Positions 1-10,523 of a DNA stretch of 64,000 nucleotides are shown here, piece after piece. The notes beneath the pieces are model-generated. The model saw only the letters and a program-made list of their open reading frames with translations, was not told the DNA's origin and made no database searches. Both the position numbers and the translations under genes were made by a program. Source of the DNA: Pantoea sp. SOD02 (GTDB lineage: Bacteria; Pseudomonadota; Gammaproteobacteria; Enterobacterales; Enterobacteriaceae); NCBI RefSeq assembly GCF_024707505.1, contig NZ_CP102604.1:2790001-2854000 (forward strand). The letters run 5' to 3'. Numbering within the stretch: the first letter of the stretch is position 1; each line of letters begins with the position of its first letter.

Positions 1-154
1 CCACCAGCGAGCTCATCGCATCACCGACGGTGCTGCGGCTGGTCATCGGCAAACCGTGCTGGAACAGCACATCGGCCAGCCAGGCGGCGTTGGTATCGAC
101 AATCTGCCCATGTAACACTTCATCGCCCGTTGAGAGCATTTCTACACGTATCAC
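1..154 (-). CDS. yfaY: CinA-like protein YfaY, N-terminal fragment (runs off left edge)
   Basis: Only the first 51 codons are present. The translation begins MIRVEMLSTGDEVLHGQ and continues IVDTNAAWLADVLF, which matches the start of enterobacterial YfaY, a CinA/MoaB-fold protein of the competence-damage family. The start is GTG at 154, chosen because AAAGGAG sits eight bases upstream and the protein then begins where YfaY begins. The family is related to ADP-ribose pyrophosphatase / NMN deamidase CinA; the YfaY branch has no firmly assigned reaction. Gene neighbourhood beside elaB is close to that in E. coli. The rest of the gene lies outside the window, so integrity cannot be judged. Confidence 0.85.
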   Translation of the reverse strand, partial: MIRVEMLSTGDEVLHGQIVDTNAAWLADVLFQHGLPMTSRSTVGDAMSSLV

Positions 155-268
155 GTTGCGTTCTCCTTTTCCCTGTCGCTTTACTGTAGGAAGCGCGCAG
201 GCGAAACACAATCGCGGATGATGCGAAACAGGGATTTAGCGGGAATAAGCGGCAGGATAATCAGGAAG

Positions 269-292
269 CGGGCGCGAAGCGTGTCGCGCCCG
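269..292 (-). terminator. Hairpin after elaB, probable terminator
   Basis: A perfect 9-bp stem (CGGGCGCGA / TCGCGCCCG, six-base loop) begins eight bases past the elaB stop. It lacks a clean U-run, so it may act as an mRNA 3' end stabiliser or a factor-dependent stop rather than an intrinsic terminator. Confidence 0.45.
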
Positions 293-299
293 TTGGAAC

Positions 300-608
300 T
301 TAACGTCGAGCCAGCAGTAAACCGACAAACAGGCCAGCGGCGGCACCGATGCCAATCCCCTGCCATGGTTTTTCATGCACATAATCATCGGCGCGATAGG
401 CCGCATTTTTAGCACGATAGTAATAGCTGTCTGACGCTTGGCTAACGCGCGATTTAACGTCTTCCAGCGCTTGTTCAGCTTTGAGTTTCAGTTCGATGTA
501 TTTCTGATCGGCCGGATCGCCAGATGCGCGTAACACTTCTTCCAGCGTTTCCGTCAGCAGCGCCAGGTCGTCGTCAAGGTGCGTTTCAAATTGGTCTGAA
601 GATGACAC
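300..608 (-). CDS. elaB: ElaB, DUF883-family membrane-anchored ribosome-associated protein
   Basis: A 102-residue protein, near identical in layout to E. coli ElaB (101 aa). The acidic N-terminal half (about 1-75) is predicted helical and contains the family block SRVSQASDSYYYRAKNAAY. The C-terminus (about 82-102) is a glycine-zipper membrane segment GIGIGAAAGLFVGLLLARR. ElaB/YqjD/YgaM proteins are tail-anchored in the inner membrane, bind ribosomes in stationary phase and are usually sigma-S dependent. That role is known from E. coli, not shown here. Single gene with its own hairpin terminator. A 291-base gap separates it from the divergent opgD, and I see no clear operator there. Confidence 0.95.
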   Translation of the reverse strand: MSSSDQFETHLDDDLALLTETLEEVLRASGDPADQKYIELKLKAEQALEDVKSRVSQASDSYYYRAKNAAYRADDYVHEKPWQGIGIGAAAGLFVGLLLARR

Positions 609-899
609 TATGTAGTTCCTCCATGTTCCTAACTCGTTGTGGTTTAACTATAGTCTTAAATTCCAGCTTTGCTGGACGGCGACTGCCAGGATTTAACCGA
701 GTTTCGTCCATCTCAATGCAAAGTTGTGTCATGCACGGCTGAGCGGCGCGAATTCTGCTTCGCTTATTTGATTAATCTGATAAATTTTCCGCAGACTGAA
801 TTTTTTATTTCCACGACTGTCGTAACCCCCTGTAGTCAGACGTTTCTCGTCTTACGAGAGTCAAAATACACCCGAGCAGCTAAGGATTAGATTTCCGGC

Positions 900-2558
900 A
901 TGAATCGTAGAAAATTTATGAAAGCGTCCATGGCCCTCTCCGCTGTTAGCGGCATGACGGGTCTCTCCACGCTGTTTGCACAATCCGCCTGGGCTGATGA
1001 TGGTATCGCCGACGGTACCGCAGTGCGCTTCGATTTCGACTCACTGAAAAAGAAAGCCTCCGCACTGGCAAAACAGCCCTGGGGCGGCGCACCCGGCCCC
1101 TTGCCCGACACCCTGGCCAATCTAACTCCGCAGGCCTATAACGAAATTCAGTACGACGCCAATCACTCGCTGTGGAACAACATCGCCGATCGTGAGCTGG
1201 ACGTGCAATTCTTCCACGTCGGTATGGGCTTCAAGCGCCGCATCCGCATGTTCTCGGTCGATGCCGATAGCCGCGAAGCACGTGAGATCCACTTCCGTCC
1301 GGAGCTGTTCAACTATCACAACGCTAACGTTGATACCAAACAGCTGGTGGGTAAAACCGACCTCGGCTTTGCCGGTTTCCGCGCGTTTAAGAAGCCAGAA
1401 CTGGCGCGCCGCGATATCGTCTCTTTCCTCGGCGCCAGCTATTTCCGAGCAGTTGATGAGACCTTCCAGTACGGGCTCTCCGCACGCGGCGTGGCGGTCA
1501 ACACCTTTAGCAACGGCAAAGAAGAGTTCCCGGACTTCACCGCATTCTGGTTTGAAACGCCAAAAGCGGATGACACCACTTTTGTAGTTTATGCCCTGCT
1601 GGATGGCGCGAGCGTTACCGGTGCCTACAAGTTCACCATTCACTGCGAAGAAAAACGCGTGGTGATGGAGGTAGAAAACCACCTGTTTGCGCGTAACGAC
1701 ATTCGCCAGCTCGGCATCGCGCCGATGACCAGCATGTTCAGCTGTGGCACCAACGAGCGCCGCATGTGCAACACTTACCATCCGCAAATTCACGACTCCG
1801 ATCGCCTGGCGATGTGGACCGGTGAAGGCGAGTGGATTGCGCGTCCGCTGAACAACCCGCAGCGTTTGCAGTTCAACGCCTATCAGGACGAAAACCCGCG
1901 TGGTTTTGGCCTGTTGCAGCTGGATCATGACTTCAAAAATTATCAGGATGTGATTGGCTGGTACGACAAACGTCCAAGCCTGTGGGTGGAACCGATTGGT
2001 AAATGGGGCAAAGGCGCCATTAACGTGATGGAGATTCCAACCACCGGCGAAACGCTGGATAACGTGGTGTGCTTCTGGCAGCCGTCAGAACCGGTGAAAG
2101 CCGGCAGCGAGTTCAACTTCCAGTACAAGCTCTACTGGAGTCAGTTGCCGCCAGTGCGCAGTGGTTTGGCGCGTGTCGATGCCACGCGCACCGGTATCGG
2201 TGGCTTCCCGGAAGGTTGGGCGCCAGGCGAACACTTCCCGGAAACCTGGTCACGTCGCTTTGCCATTGATTTTGTCGGTGGCGATCTGAAAGCCGCAGCG
2301 CCGAAAGGCATTGAGCCGGTGATTACCGTTTCAGAGGGCACATTCAAGCAGGTTGAGATTCTCTACGTCGAGCCGCTGAACGGCTACCGCATTCTGTTTG
2401 ACTGGTATCCGAATAGCGACTCAACCAAGCCGGTTGATATGCGCCTGTTCCTGCGTACTAAGGATGAGACGCTGAGTGAAACCTGGCTCTATCAGTACTT
2501 CCCGCCGCCGCCGGATCAACGCAAATATGTTGATGACCGGCAGATGACGCCGGGCTGA
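900..2558 (+). CDS. opgD: Glucans biosynthesis protein D (OpgD/MdoD)
   Basis: 552 residues, the usual length of OpgD. It opens with a Tat-type signal peptide: twin arginines R3-R4 in NRRKFMKA, a hydrophobic stretch, and a likely cleavage near AQSAWA at about residue 32. The mature part carries the OpgG/OpgD beta-sandwich fold, with conserved blocks [25 protein letters not shown] and [14 protein letters not shown]. The protein acts in the periplasm on osmoregulated periplasmic glucans, controlling backbone structure alongside OpgG/OpgH (not in this window). In E. coli opgD is far from elaA/elaB; here it sits between them. Its 3' end shares a 13-bp hairpin with elaA. The preceding gap (609-899) holds its promoter, which I could not pin down. 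Confidence 0.96.
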   Translation: MNRRKFMKASMALSAVSGMTGLSTLFAQSAWADDGIADGTAVRFDFDSLKKKASALAKQPWGGAPGPLPDTLANLTPQAYNEIQYDANHSLWNNIADRELDVQFFHVGMGFKRRIRMFSVDADSREAREIHFRPELFNYHNANVDTKQLVGKTDLGFAGFRAFKKPELARRDIVSFLGASYFRAVDETFQYGLSARGVAVNTFSNGKEEFPDFTAFWFETPKADDTTFVVYALLDGASVTGAYKFTIHCEEKRVVMEVENHLFARNDIRQLGIAPMTSMFSCGTNERRMCNTYHPQIHDSDRLAMWTGEGEWIARPLNNPQRLQFNAYQDENPRGFGLLQLDHDFKNYQDVIGWYDKRPSLWVEPIGKWGKGAINVMEIPTTGETLDNVVCFWQPSEPVKAGSEFNFQYKLYWSQLPPVRSGLARVDATRTGIGGFPEGWAPGEHFPETWSRRFAIDFVGGDLKAAAPKGIEPVITVSEGTFKQVEILYVEPLNGYRILFDWYPNSDSTKPVDMRLFLRTKDETLSETWLYQYFPPPPDQRKYVDDRQMTPG

Positions 2559-2560
2559 TG

Positions 2561-2590
2561 ATAACGGCGAGGAGCAATCCTCGCCGTTAT
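2561..2590. terminator. Shared 13-bp hairpin between convergent opgD and elaA
   Basis: ATAACGGCGAGGA (2561-2573) pairs perfectly with TCCTCGCCGTTAT (2578-2590) across a GCAA loop. It starts two bases after the opgD stop and contains the elaA stop codon (2587-2589). There is only a weak T-rich tail on the + side. Likely serves both transcripts. Confidence 0.55.
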
Positions 2591-3039
2591 GCTTTCTGCA
2601 TGCCGATGTGGGGAATGTCATCTTCCATGTAAACTTCAGTCACCGCTTTAAAGCCCAGACGACCGTAAAAACCTTCCAGATGTGCCTGCGCAGAAAGATA
2701 AATAGCGCGCTGCGACCAATGCTTCTCGCAGCTTTCCAGCGCCTTCTCCATCAAGCGATATCCCAGCTTCAAACCGCGCGCCTCTTCAGAAACGATCACA
2801 CGACCAATCAGCACCGGCGCAGAGTCCAGCGCTGGCGTTAACACCCGTGCATAGGCCAGCAGCTTACCGTCGAGGAATCCCAAAATGTGACGGTTATCAG
2901 CGGCTAAATCCTGACCATCAATATCCTGATACGGACAGTTTTGTTCCACGATGAAGACATGATTGCGCAGCGCCAGCAGCGTGTAGAGTTGCTGCGCCGT
3001 CAGTTCACTGTGGTGGCAATCAAGCCAAAGCATTTTCAT
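2587..3039 (-). CDS. elaA: ElaA, GNAT-family N-acetyltransferase
   Basis: 150 residues from the ATG at 3039, preceded by AAGGAAG at good spacing; an in-frame ATG 21 bases upstream has no better site and would exceed the family length. Recognisable ElaA blocks are VEQNCPYQDIDGQDL (about 30-44), the acetyl-CoA loop region RVIVSEEARGLKLGYRLM, and the C-terminal AQAHLEGFYGRLGFKAVTEV followed by EDDIPHIGM. GNAT enzymes move acetyl from acetyl-CoA to an amine; the ElaA substrate is unknown to me. It is convergent with opgD and its stop codon lies inside the shared hairpin. Confidence 0.94.
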   Translation of the reverse strand: MKMLWLDCHHSELTAQQLYTLLALRNHVFIVEQNCPYQDIDGQDLAADNRHILGFLDGKLLAYARVLTPALDSAPVLIGRVIVSEEARGLKLGYRLMEKALESCEKHWSQRAIYLSAQAHLEGFYGRLGFKAVTEVYMEDDIPHIGMQKA

Positions 3040-3180
3040 GGTGCTTCCTTGTCTGAGCAATAAAAGTGATCCGTTGAGAATATCACACCGGCTACGCCAA
3101 ACGCAGTGAGCAGCAGCGGCAGCTGAAAACCTCGTGGTGACTCTGTGCTCAATCTCTCACTACGCCGTGAATTGCAGGCA

Positions 3181-3208
3181 AAAAAAAATCAGGCCCGAAG
3201 GCCTGATT
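3181..3208 (-). terminator. Intrinsic terminator of the nuo operon
   Basis: On the minus strand, AATCAGGCC and GGCCTGATT form a 9-bp stem closing a UUCG tetraloop, followed directly by a run of eight U. It lies 22 bases past the nuoN stop. A textbook intrinsic terminator. Confidence 0.93.
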
Positions 3209-3229
3209 CAGTCATGACGCGAGTCTTTA

Positions 3230-4687
3230 TTACATCAGCGGCTGAGCCATTTGCACCAGTGTAATCAGCGGCTGCGGATAAACACCGAGCAGCAATACCA
3301 GAATCGCAGAGATCAGCACCACAACACCGCCAGCCGTAAACGCCCAGTTGGCTTGCGTATCGCGGTTATGCAGTTCAGGCGGGCTGAGATACAGACTCAC
3401 CGTTACGCGCAGATAGTAGTAAAGACCAATCGCACTACCTGCAACCACCGCACCACTCAACCACCACAGGTGTGCGTTCACACTCGAGGCGATAACGTAG
3501 AACTTACCGATGAAGCCGAGCGTCATTGGGATACCGGCCAGTGACAACATCATCACCGTCATGACCGCAGACAGAATCGGACGATGCCAGAACAGACCGC
3601 GATAGGAATACAGCGTGTCGGCATCCGGACCGCGATACGGGCTCGACATCAGGCTTACAACGCCGAACGCGCCCAGGCTGCTGAACAGGTAACCGGCCAG
3701 ATATACGCCCGCGGTTTCCAGTGACAGCTGATGGGTTTTCACCGCAATCAGCGCCACCAACAGATAACCAAGGTGCGCGATTGACGAGTAACCCAGCAGA
3801 CGCTTGATGTTGCTCTGGGAAATCGCCATCAGGTTACCAAACAGAATCGACGCGAAGGCAATGATGCCCAGCACGGTGCGAACGGCTTCGCTGTCTGTAA
3901 CTGGTGCGTACATGAACAGGCGCATAATCACGCCAAAGATGGCGATCTTGCTGGCGGTGGCGAGGAAGGTTGAAACCGGCGCAGGCGCACCCTGATAAAC
4001 GTCCGGCGTCCACAGGTGGAACGGTACCAGCGACAGTTTGAAGCCCAGACCGATAATCATCATGCCCAGACCCAGCAGCAACAGCGGCTCCTGAATCATG
4101 CTATCGCTCAGACTTTTGCCCAGCTGCACAAAGCTCAGGCTGCCAGAATCAGCATAAATCAGCGCGATACCGAACAGCAGGAACGATGAGGCCGCCGCCG
4201 ACAGGATGGTGTATTTCAGTGACGCTTCCAGTGAACGTTTTTGGCGGAAAGCATAACCAATCAAACCAAACAGCGGCAGTGACAGCAGTTCGATACCGAT
4301 GAACAGCGCCGCCAGATGGTTGGCGCTCGCCAGCACAATCCCGCCGAGTGCCGCAATCAGCACCAGCAGATAGAACTCATCTTTGTTGTCCGGGAAACCA
4401 GCCAGCCACGGATAGGCAAAGGTGCAAGTGGCTAAACTCGCCAGCACCACCAGCGCGGTGTAGAACATCGAATAGCCATCAACGCGCAGCAGCGGCGTGA
4501 CATCCATCGCTCCCGCCTGGCCAACAAACCACAGAGAAAACAGCGCAATGTTAAGTCCGATCACCGTCAACGTGGCATTAACAAAGTGATTGCGTCGCCA
4601 CGCAATGGACAGCATCACCACCACCACCGTCAATCCGACGATCAACAGCGGCAGTAACGCGATCAGATGTTGAGGAGTTATTGTCAT
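3230..4687 (-). CDS. nuoN: NADH-quinone oxidoreductase subunit N (NuoN)
   Basis: 485 residues, the E. coli length. An almost wholly hydrophobic protein with about 14 membrane helices, belonging to the Mrp-antiporter-like subunits of complex I. It carries the family blocks [18 protein letters not shown] and [17 protein letters not shown], with the buried lysines and histidines of the proton channel, and [15 protein letters not shown]. It forms one of the three proton-pumping modules of the membrane arm. Last gene of the operon, six bases after nuoM and closed by the terminator at 3181-3208. Confidence 0.98.
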   Translation of the reverse strand: MTITPQHLIALLPLLIVGLTVVVVMLSIAWRRNHFVNATLTVIGLNIALFSLWFVGQAGAMDVTPLLRVDGYSMFYTALVVLASLATCTFAYPWLAGFPDNKDEFYLLVLIAALGGIVLASANHLAALFIGIELLSLPLFGLIGYAFRQKRSLEASLKYTILSAAASSFLLFGIALIYADSGSLSFVQLGKSLSDSMIQEPLLLLGLGMMIIGLGFKLSLVPFHLWTPDVYQGAPAPVSTFLATASKIAIFGVIMRLFMYAPVTDSEAVRTVLGIIAFASILFGNLMAISQSNIKRLLGYSSIAHLGYLLVALIAVKTHQLSLETAGVYLAGYLFSSLGAFGVVSLMSSPYRGPDADTLYSYRGLFWHRPILSAVMTVMMLSLAGIPMTLGFIGKFYVIASSVNAHLWWLSGAVVAGSAIGLYYYLRVTVSLYLSPPELHNRDTQANWAFTAGGVVVLISAILVLLLGVYPQPLITLVQMAQPLM

Positions 4688-4693
4688 GGCGAA

Positions 4694-6214
4694 TTACGGC
4701 CTTGTAGTTGAAATTGAAGCGGTAAACCACTGCTGAATATTGCTCATCGCAGCATGGGATGTGTCGAGGATTGGCTGTGGATAAATCCCCAGCAGCACCA
4801 GTAACACCACCAATACGCCGATAGTCAGGAACTCACGCGGTGACATGCCTGGCAGCGGATCTTTCGACTTGGCTTCGCCGAAGTAAGCGCGCTGCATCAT
4901 GATCAGGGAGTAAACCGAAGCAAACACCAGACCAAAGGTTGCGATGACGATAATCACCGGCACCACTTGGAAACTGCCGGTCAGAATCATGAATTCGCCA
5001 ACAAAGTTACCGGTGCCCGGCATACCGAGGTTCGCAACCGCAAAGAACAGTGACAGACCCGGAATCCATTTGATTCGTGACCACAAACCGCCCATCTGAC
5101 GAAGGTCGCGGGTATGCAGACGCTCATACAGCTGACCACACAAGATGAACAGTGCCGCAGCAGAAAGACCGTGCGCAATCATCTGAATTACTGCGCCCTG
5201 GAAGGCCAGTTGGCTGCCGGTGTAGATGGCGATCAACACGAAGCCCATGTGCGAAATAGAGGTGTAAGCAATCAAACGTTTGATATCGAACTGCGAGAAC
5301 GCCATCCATGCACCGTAGAAGATGCCGATGATACCGAGCCACATGGCAATCGGTGCGAACTCTGCTGACGCATTCGGGAACAGCGGCAGGCTAAAGCGCA
5401 GCAAGCCGTAGGCCGCGGTTTTCAGCAAGATACCTGCGAGGTCAACCGAACCAGCGGTTGGTGCCTGGCTATGTGCATCTGGCAGCCAACCGTGTAATGG
5501 CACCACCGGCATTTTCACCGCAAAGGCGATGAAGAAGCCGAGCATCAGCAGATACTCAACGGTGTGTGACATTGGCGTTTTCAGCAACTCTTCGTAGCTG
5601 AAAGTCCATACGCCAGTGGCGTTGTAGTGCACAAACACCAGCGCCAGAATCGACACCAACATGATCAGACCAGATGCCTGGGTGTAGATGAAGAACTTGG
5701 TCGCGGCGCTAATACGCGTTTTACCGTCGGATGCTTTATGGCCCCAAAGTGCGATGAGGAAGTACATCGGCACCAGCATCATTTCCCAGAAGAAGAAGAA
5801 CAGGAACATGTCGATGGAGAGGAACACGCCAATCACACCACCGAGAATCCACATCAGGTTGAGGTGGAAGAAGCCCTGATATTTCTCAATTTCGTTCCAG
5901 GAGCACAGCACCGCCATCAAACCGAGCAGTCCGGTCAGCACCACCATCAGCAGCGACAGACCATCAATCGCCAGATGGAAGTTGATGCCAAAGCGCGGAA
6001 TCCACGGTACTGAGAAAGTCGATTGCCATTGCGGAATACCCGCAGCCTGCGTCAGTGAATAGCCTCCCTGCAACCACAATTGCAGGCCAAGCGCTAGCGT
6101 CAGGCCCATGGTGATCATGGCAATCCAGCGCGGTACCTTTGCGCCGAGGCGCTCTGCCAACCAGCAGAGTAAGCCCCCAACGAAGGGGATAATTATTAGC
6201 CAAGGTAATAACAC
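4694..6214 (-). CDS. nuoM: NADH-quinone oxidoreductase subunit M (NuoM)
   Basis: 506 residues, about 14 membrane helices, antiporter-like subunit of the complex I membrane arm. Diagnostic blocks are FFFFFWEMMLVPMYFL with the essential Glu near residue 144, AFAVKMPVVPLHGWLPDAHS with the channel lysine near 234, and YTSISHMGFVLIAIYTGSQLA. It couples quinone reduction to proton movement. The start MLLPWLIIIPF matches E. coli. Three residues shorter than E. coli NuoM, the difference lying in a C-terminal loop (AKSKDPLPGMSPRE). An 84-base spacer separates it from nuoL. Confidence 0.98.
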   Translation of the reverse strand: MLLPWLIIIPFVGGLLCWLAERLGAKVPRWIAMITMGLTLALGLQLWLQGGYSLTQAAGIPQWQSTFSVPWIPRFGINFHLAIDGLSLLMVVLTGLLGLMAVLCSWNEIEKYQGFFHLNLMWILGGVIGVFLSIDMFLFFFFWEMMLVPMYFLIALWGHKASDGKTRISAATKFFIYTQASGLIMLVSILALVFVHYNATGVWTFSYEELLKTPMSHTVEYLLMLGFFIAFAVKMPVVPLHGWLPDAHSQAPTAGSVDLAGILLKTAAYGLLRFSLPLFPNASAEFAPIAMWLGIIGIFYGAWMAFSQFDIKRLIAYTSISHMGFVLIAIYTGSQLAFQGAVIQMIAHGLSAAALFILCGQLYERLHTRDLRQMGGLWSRIKWIPGLSLFFAVANLGMPGTGNFVGEFMILTGSFQVVPVIIVIATFGLVFASVYSLIMMQRAYFGEAKSKDPLPGMSPREFLTIGVLVVLLVLLGIYPQPILDTSHAAMSNIQQWFTASISTTRP

Positions 6215-6298
6215 GGCGAACTTCCCTTTTTATTGCCTTACTTCAGGCAATTTTTGACATTCTAATTGGGCGAGCGAACCCGCCCCGCTCATCAATCT

Positions 6299-8134
6299 TT
6301 AAATCACCAGCAGCAGCGCCAGCACCACAACGGCACCGACACTTATTGAAGCCACGTACCAGCGCAGATAACCGTTTTCACTCACCACCAAACCTTTATT
6401 ACCAATGCGCGACAGCAGCGCAGGCAGGTTCATCAGTGAATTCAGCGGATCGCTTTTCAGTAACCAGGCAATGCCGAGATAAGGTTTTACAAACACCTTG
6501 TCATACAGCCAGTCGAAGCCCCAGGCCGCGAACCACCAGGTGCCGAAGAAACGACCCGGCGCACTGTTGGCAATGCTGGTCACCAGCTGACGTTTACCCA
6601 GCCACAGCGCTGCAGCAATCAGGATACCGACGATGGCAACAACGCCTGAGGTGATTTCCAGCATCACTTTGCCGCCTTCACCAAACTCGTTCTGCGGCAG
6701 CACGCCCGCCAAAGGAGGTGTAATCAGCGCACCAATAAAGGTGGAGAGCACCATCAGAACAATCAGCGGCAGGTGATGAGTAATGCCTTTACCGGCGTGA
6801 GCATGAATTTTCTCTTCACCGTGGAACACGATAAAGATCATGCGGAAGGTGTAGATCGAGGTGAGGAATGCACCCACCAGACCCGCCACCATCAGATTGA
6901 TGTGACCATTCGCCATCGCACCAAACAGGATTTCATCTTTACTGTAGAAACCTGCAGTGATCAGCGGCAGCGCAGCCAGCGCGGCGCCACCCACCAGGAA
7001 GCAGACATACACCAGCGGGATGCTTTTACGCAGGCCGCCCATCTTGAAAATGTTCTGCTCGTGATGGCAGGCCAGAATGACCGAGCCTGAAGAGAGGAAC
7101 AGCAAAGCTTTAAAGAATGCATGCGTCATCAGGTGGAAAATCGCCGCGTCCCATGCCTGCACGCCTAGCGCGAGGAACATGTAGCCGATCTGACTCATAG
7201 TTGAGTAAGCCAGCACACGTTTGATGTCGGTTTGCACCAACGCCGCAAAACCTGCCAGCACCAGGGTAATCGCACCAATGATACCCACCAGATGCAGCAC
7301 TTCCGGCGTCAGCAGGAACAGACCGTGCGTACGAGCAATCAGGTAAACACCGGCGGTCACCATAGTCGCGGCGTGAATCAGTGCCGAAACCGGAGTTGGA
7401 CCGGCCATCGCATCCGCCAGCCAGGTTTGTAATGGCAGCTGTGCAGATTTACCGACCGCGCCACCCAACAGCATCAGGGTTGCCCACTGCAGCATATGGT
7501 TGTCTGCAGCGAAGTGCGCTGGTGCCAGTTCAACCAGTTCGCGGAAGTTCAGCGTACCCAGCTCGTTGTAGAGGATGAACAAGGCGAAAGCGAGGAACAC
7601 ATCACCTACACGGGTGATGATAAAGGCTTTCATCGCCGCTTTGCCGTTCTCTGGATTGCTGTAGTAGAAACCAATCAGCAGATATGAGCACAGGCCCACG
7701 CCTTCCCAGCCTAGATACATCAGCATCAGGTTATCGGCCAGCACCAACACCACCATGCTCGCAATGAACAGGTTGGTGTAAGCGAAGAAGCGCGAATAAC
7801 CCTCTTCATCACGCATGTACCATGAAGCAAACATGTGGATGAAGAAGCCAACGCCGGTGACAACGGACAGCATGGTCAGAGAAAGACCGTCCAGCACCAG
7901 ATTCACTTTGATGTCAAAGTTGCCGACGTGAATCCAGGTCCACAGCGCCTGGGTAAACGGCTGCTGCCCCTGGTTGAAAAAGTCGAAACCGGCATAAATA
8001 GTGGTTAATGCTGCCAGACCAACAGAACCCATACCGATTGCTGCCGACAGGTTCTCCGACCAGCGACCGCGTGAAAACGCCAATAGCAGGAAGCCAATTA
8101 GCGGAAATAATACGGTTAAATAGAGAAGATTCAT
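6299..8134 (-). CDS. nuoL: NADH-quinone oxidoreductase subunit L (NuoL)
   Basis: 611 residues, the largest antiporter-like subunit at the distal end of the complex I membrane arm. Conserved blocks include [20 protein letters not shown] with the key Glu at about 144, [20 protein letters not shown] with the channel lysine at about 229, and [18 protein letters not shown]. The C-terminal part contains the long lateral helix running along NuoM and NuoN. Its ATG overlaps the nuoK stop by four bases (ATGA), implying translational coupling. Confidence 0.98.
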   Translation of the reverse strand: MNLLYLTVLFPLIGFLLLAFSRGRWSENLSAAIGMGSVGLAALTTIYAGFDFFNQGQQPFTQALWTWIHVGNFDIKVNLVLDGLSLTMLSVVTGVGFFIHMFASWYMRDEEGYSRFFAYTNLFIASMVVLVLADNLMLMYLGWEGVGLCSYLLIGFYYSNPENGKAAMKAFIITRVGDVFLAFALFILYNELGTLNFRELVELAPAHFAADNHMLQWATLMLLGGAVGKSAQLPLQTWLADAMAGPTPVSALIHAATMVTAGVYLIARTHGLFLLTPEVLHLVGIIGAITLVLAGFAALVQTDIKRVLAYSTMSQIGYMFLALGVQAWDAAIFHLMTHAFFKALLFLSSGSVILACHHEQNIFKMGGLRKSIPLVYVCFLVGGAALAALPLITAGFYSKDEILFGAMANGHINLMVAGLVGAFLTSIYTFRMIFIVFHGEEKIHAHAGKGITHHLPLIVLMVLSTFIGALITPPLAGVLPQNEFGEGGKVMLEITSGVVAIVGILIAAALWLGKRQLVTSIANSAPGRFFGTWWFAAWGFDWLYDKVFVKPYLGIAWLLKSDPLNSLMNLPALLSRIGNKGLVVSENGYLRWYVASISVGAVVVLALLLVI

Positions 8135-8433
8135 CCGCGCATCTCGCTCACTGTGTCAATGTTCAGCGTCTGACGACGACGATAGAGCTGGAGCAACAGC
8201 GCCAGACCAATACTCGCTTCCGCCGCCGCAAGGCTGATCGCCAGGATGTACATCACCTGACCATCAGCTTGTCCCCAATAGCTGCCTGCTACCACCAGCG
8301 CTAACGCGGAGGCATTGATCATGATTTCCAGACCAATCAGCATAAACAGGATGTTACGACGCAGCACCACGGAGGTCAGGCCGAGAACAAATAGCACAGC
8401 GGCCAGCATCAGGCCGTGTTGTAACGGGATCAT
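8131..8433 (-). CDS. nuoK: NADH-quinone oxidoreductase subunit K (NuoK)
   Basis: 100 residues and three membrane helices, as in E. coli. The conserved membrane glutamates are in [10 protein letters not shown] (Glu36) and [11 protein letters not shown] (Glu72), both part of the proton path linking the quinone site to the antiporter subunits. Overlaps nuoJ and nuoL by four bases at each end. Confidence 0.98.
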   Translation of the reverse strand: MIPLQHGLMLAAVLFVLGLTSVVLRRNILFMLIGLEIMINASALALVVAGSYWGQADGQVMYILAISLAAAEASIGLALLLQLYRRRQTLNIDTVSEMRG

Positions 8434-8981
8434 GCGTGATCCTCCTTATTCGCTTGCGCATCAGCTTGACGATTGCTCAGCACTTCGCCATGACGCTCTT
8501 CACGTCCAATATGGAAGGCCACGACCAGACCTGCGAGCAGCAGCATTGATGCCAGCTCAACCGCCAGAACATAGGGACCAAACAAGCTGATACCGACTGC
8601 TTTAGCGTCGATGACGGTGCCATCAATGCCTTGATCGGTAGCTGTGCTAATCGCGTAAATCATTACCGCCAGCAGCAGTAAAGAGACGATGCCCGGACCA
8701 ATCCATAGCGAAGGCTTCAGCCACTCGCGCTCCTGATCCTGCTGGGTTTTGCCCAGGTTCAGCATCATCACCACGAAGACGAACAGCACCATGATGGCGC
8801 CTGCGTAGACGATGATTTCCAGCGCACCGGCAAAGTAGGCGCCCATTGAGAAGAACACGCCTGCAATCGACAGCAGCGAAACGATCAGGTACAGCAGCGC
8901 ATGTACCGGATTGGTGTGGGTGATGACGCGCAGCGTCGTCAACACCGCCACCAGTCCGCAAAGATAAAACGCAAATTCCAT
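8430..8981 (-). CDS. nuoJ: NADH-quinone oxidoreductase subunit J (NuoJ)
   Basis: 183 residues with five membrane helices in the first 165 and a charged cytoplasmic tail. The third helix carries the flexible pi-bulge block [20 protein letters not shown] that gates proton coupling in complex I. The tail ([20 protein letters not shown]) is poorly conserved, as is usual. Ten bases separate it from nuoI. Confidence 0.98.
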   Translation of the reverse strand: MEFAFYLCGLVAVLTTLRVITHTNPVHALLYLIVSLLSIAGVFFSMGAYFAGALEIIVYAGAIMVLFVFVVMMLNLGKTQQDQEREWLKPSLWIGPGIVSLLLLAVMIYAISTATDQGIDGTVIDAKAVGISLFGPYVLAVELASMLLLAGLVVAFHIGREERHGEVLSNRQADAQANKEDHA

Positions 8982-8991
8982 ACCTGGCTCC

Positions 8992-9534
8992 TTAAGGTAA
9001 CAACCCTTTGACGTCGATCGGCTTGGCTTCGTTTTCCGCTTCGCCCTTCTCTTTTCCGTCGATCGCCATACCAGCCATACGATAGAAGTTGTACTCCGGA
9101 TATTTACCCGGACCGGAAATCAGCAGGTCTTCTTTCTCATACACCAGATCCTGACGCTTAAACTCACCCAGTTCGAAATCGGGTGTCAGCTGGATCGCGG
9201 TGGTTGGGCAAGCCTCTTCACAAAGGCCGCAGAAGATGCAGCGTGAGAAGTTGATGCGGAAGAATTCCGGATACCAGCGTCCATCTTGCGTCTCGGCTTT
9301 CTGCAGTGAGATACAGCCGACAGGACAAGCTACCGCACATAAGTTACAGGCAACGCAACGCTCTGCGCCGTCCGGATCGCGCGTCAGCACGATACGGCCA
9401 CGATAACGTGGCGGCAGATAAACCGGCTCTTCCGGATACATTTGGGTTTCGCGCTTGGCGAAGGCATGCATGCCTATCATCCAGATACTGCGCACTGTCG
9501 TGCCGAAGCCAACGACAATATCTTTTAAAGTCAT
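8992..9534 (-). CDS. nuoI: NADH-quinone oxidoreductase subunit I (NuoI), 2x[4Fe-4S]
   Basis: 180 residues from the ATG at 9534. A longer in-frame reading to 9612 is possible but would run inside nuoH and add 26 residues absent from the family. Two ferredoxin-type cluster motifs are intact: C60-x2-C63-x2-C66-x3-C70 and C99-x2-C102-x2-C105-x3-C109. They bind clusters N6a and N6b on the electron path to N2 in NuoB. The N-terminal amphipathic helix docks on the membrane. Eleven bases after nuoH. Confidence 0.98.
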   Translation of the reverse strand: MTLKDIVVGFGTTVRSIWMIGMHAFAKRETQMYPEEPVYLPPRYRGRIVLTRDPDGAERCVACNLCAVACPVGCISLQKAETQDGRWYPEFFRINFSRCIFCGLCEEACPTTAIQLTPDFELGEFKRQDLVYEKEDLLISGPGKYPEYNFYRMAGMAIDGKEKGEAENEAKPIDVKGLLP

Positions 9535-9545
9535 CTCAATGTCCC

Positions 9546-10523
9546 TTACTGCGCGGTGTACAGAATCACTGCGGCGGTCGCCAGCAGGTTCAACAGCGTC
9601 AACGGCAGACACACTTTCCAGCCGAACGACAGCACCTGGTCATAGCGTGGACGCGGCAGCGCAGCACGAATCAGGATAAACATCACCATAAAGAACGCTG
9701 TTTTCAGAGCGAACCAGATGAATGGCGGCAGGAACGGACCGTGCCAGCCACCGAAGAACAGCGTCACGATCAGCGCTGATACGGTGGTGATCGCCACGTA
9801 TTCACCCACGAAGAACAGGCCGAACTTCATACCGGCGTATTCGATGTGGTAACCGTCCGCCAGCTCCTGCTCTGCTTCGGGTTGGTCAAACGGATGACGG
9901 TGACATACCGCTACGCCCGCGATGCAGAAGGTAAGGAAGCCAAAGAACTGAGGAATGATGTTCCACAGATGCGCCTGGCTTTCGACGATGGCATTCATGT
10001 TGAACGAGCCGGCTTGCGCCACCACGCCCATCAGTGACAAACCAAGGAACACTTCGTAGCTCAGCGTCTGCGCCGATGCACGCATCGCACCCAATAGTGA
10101 GTATTTGTTGTTACTTGACCAGCCCGCGAACAGCACCGCATACACCGCCAGACCCGCCATCATCAGGAAGAACAGCAGACCGATGTTCAGGTCGGTGACC
10201 ATCCAGGTTGGCGAAACCGGCACAATAGCAAAGGCCAGCAGCAGCGATACGAAGGCAATAACCGGTGCCAGCGTAAAGATGAAGCGGTCGGTAAACGGTG
10301 GAACCCAGTCCTCTTTAAAGAACATTTTGATCATGTCGGCAGCCAGCTGCAGCGAGCCGCCCCAGCCAACACGGTTCGGTCCGTAACGGTTCTGCCACAG
10401 GCCGAGCAGACGACGCTCGGCGAAACTCATGAAAGCACCGCAACCGACAACCACCAACAAGATGACCAGCGCTTTGCCGATGTTGATCAGGATTTCAATA
10501 ACGTCCGGTGTCAGCCAACTCAT
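9546..10523 (-). CDS. nuoH: NADH-quinone oxidoreductase subunit H (NuoH)
   Basis: 325 residues and about eight membrane helices, the subunit that joins membrane and peripheral arms and forms most of the quinone cavity. Diagnostic blocks are [18 protein letters not shown] (about 36-53), the acidic loop [20 protein letters not shown] (about 207-226) and the C-terminal [16 protein letters not shown]. Overlaps the nuoG stop by four bases. Confidence 0.98.
   Translation of the reverse strand: MSWLTPDVIEILINIGKALVILLVVVGCGAFMSFAERRLLGLWQNRYGPNRVGWGGSLQLAADMIKMFFKEDWVPPFTDRFIFTLAPVIAFVSLLLAFAIVPVSPTWMVTDLNIGLLFFLMMAGLAVYAVLFAGWSSNNKYSLLGAMRASAQTLSYEVFLGLSLMGVVAQAGSFNMNAIVESQAHLWNIIPQFFGFLTFCIAGVAVCHRHPFDQPEAEQELADGYHIEYAGMKFGLFFVGEYVAITTVSALIVTLFFGGWHGPFLPPFIWFALKTAFFMVMFILIRAALPRPRYDQVLSFGWKVCLPLTLLNLLATAAVILYTAQ

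Noticed and set aside
1122..1928. 268-codon minus-strand ORF inside opgD
   Set aside because: Antisense shadow; opgD matches its family along the whole length.
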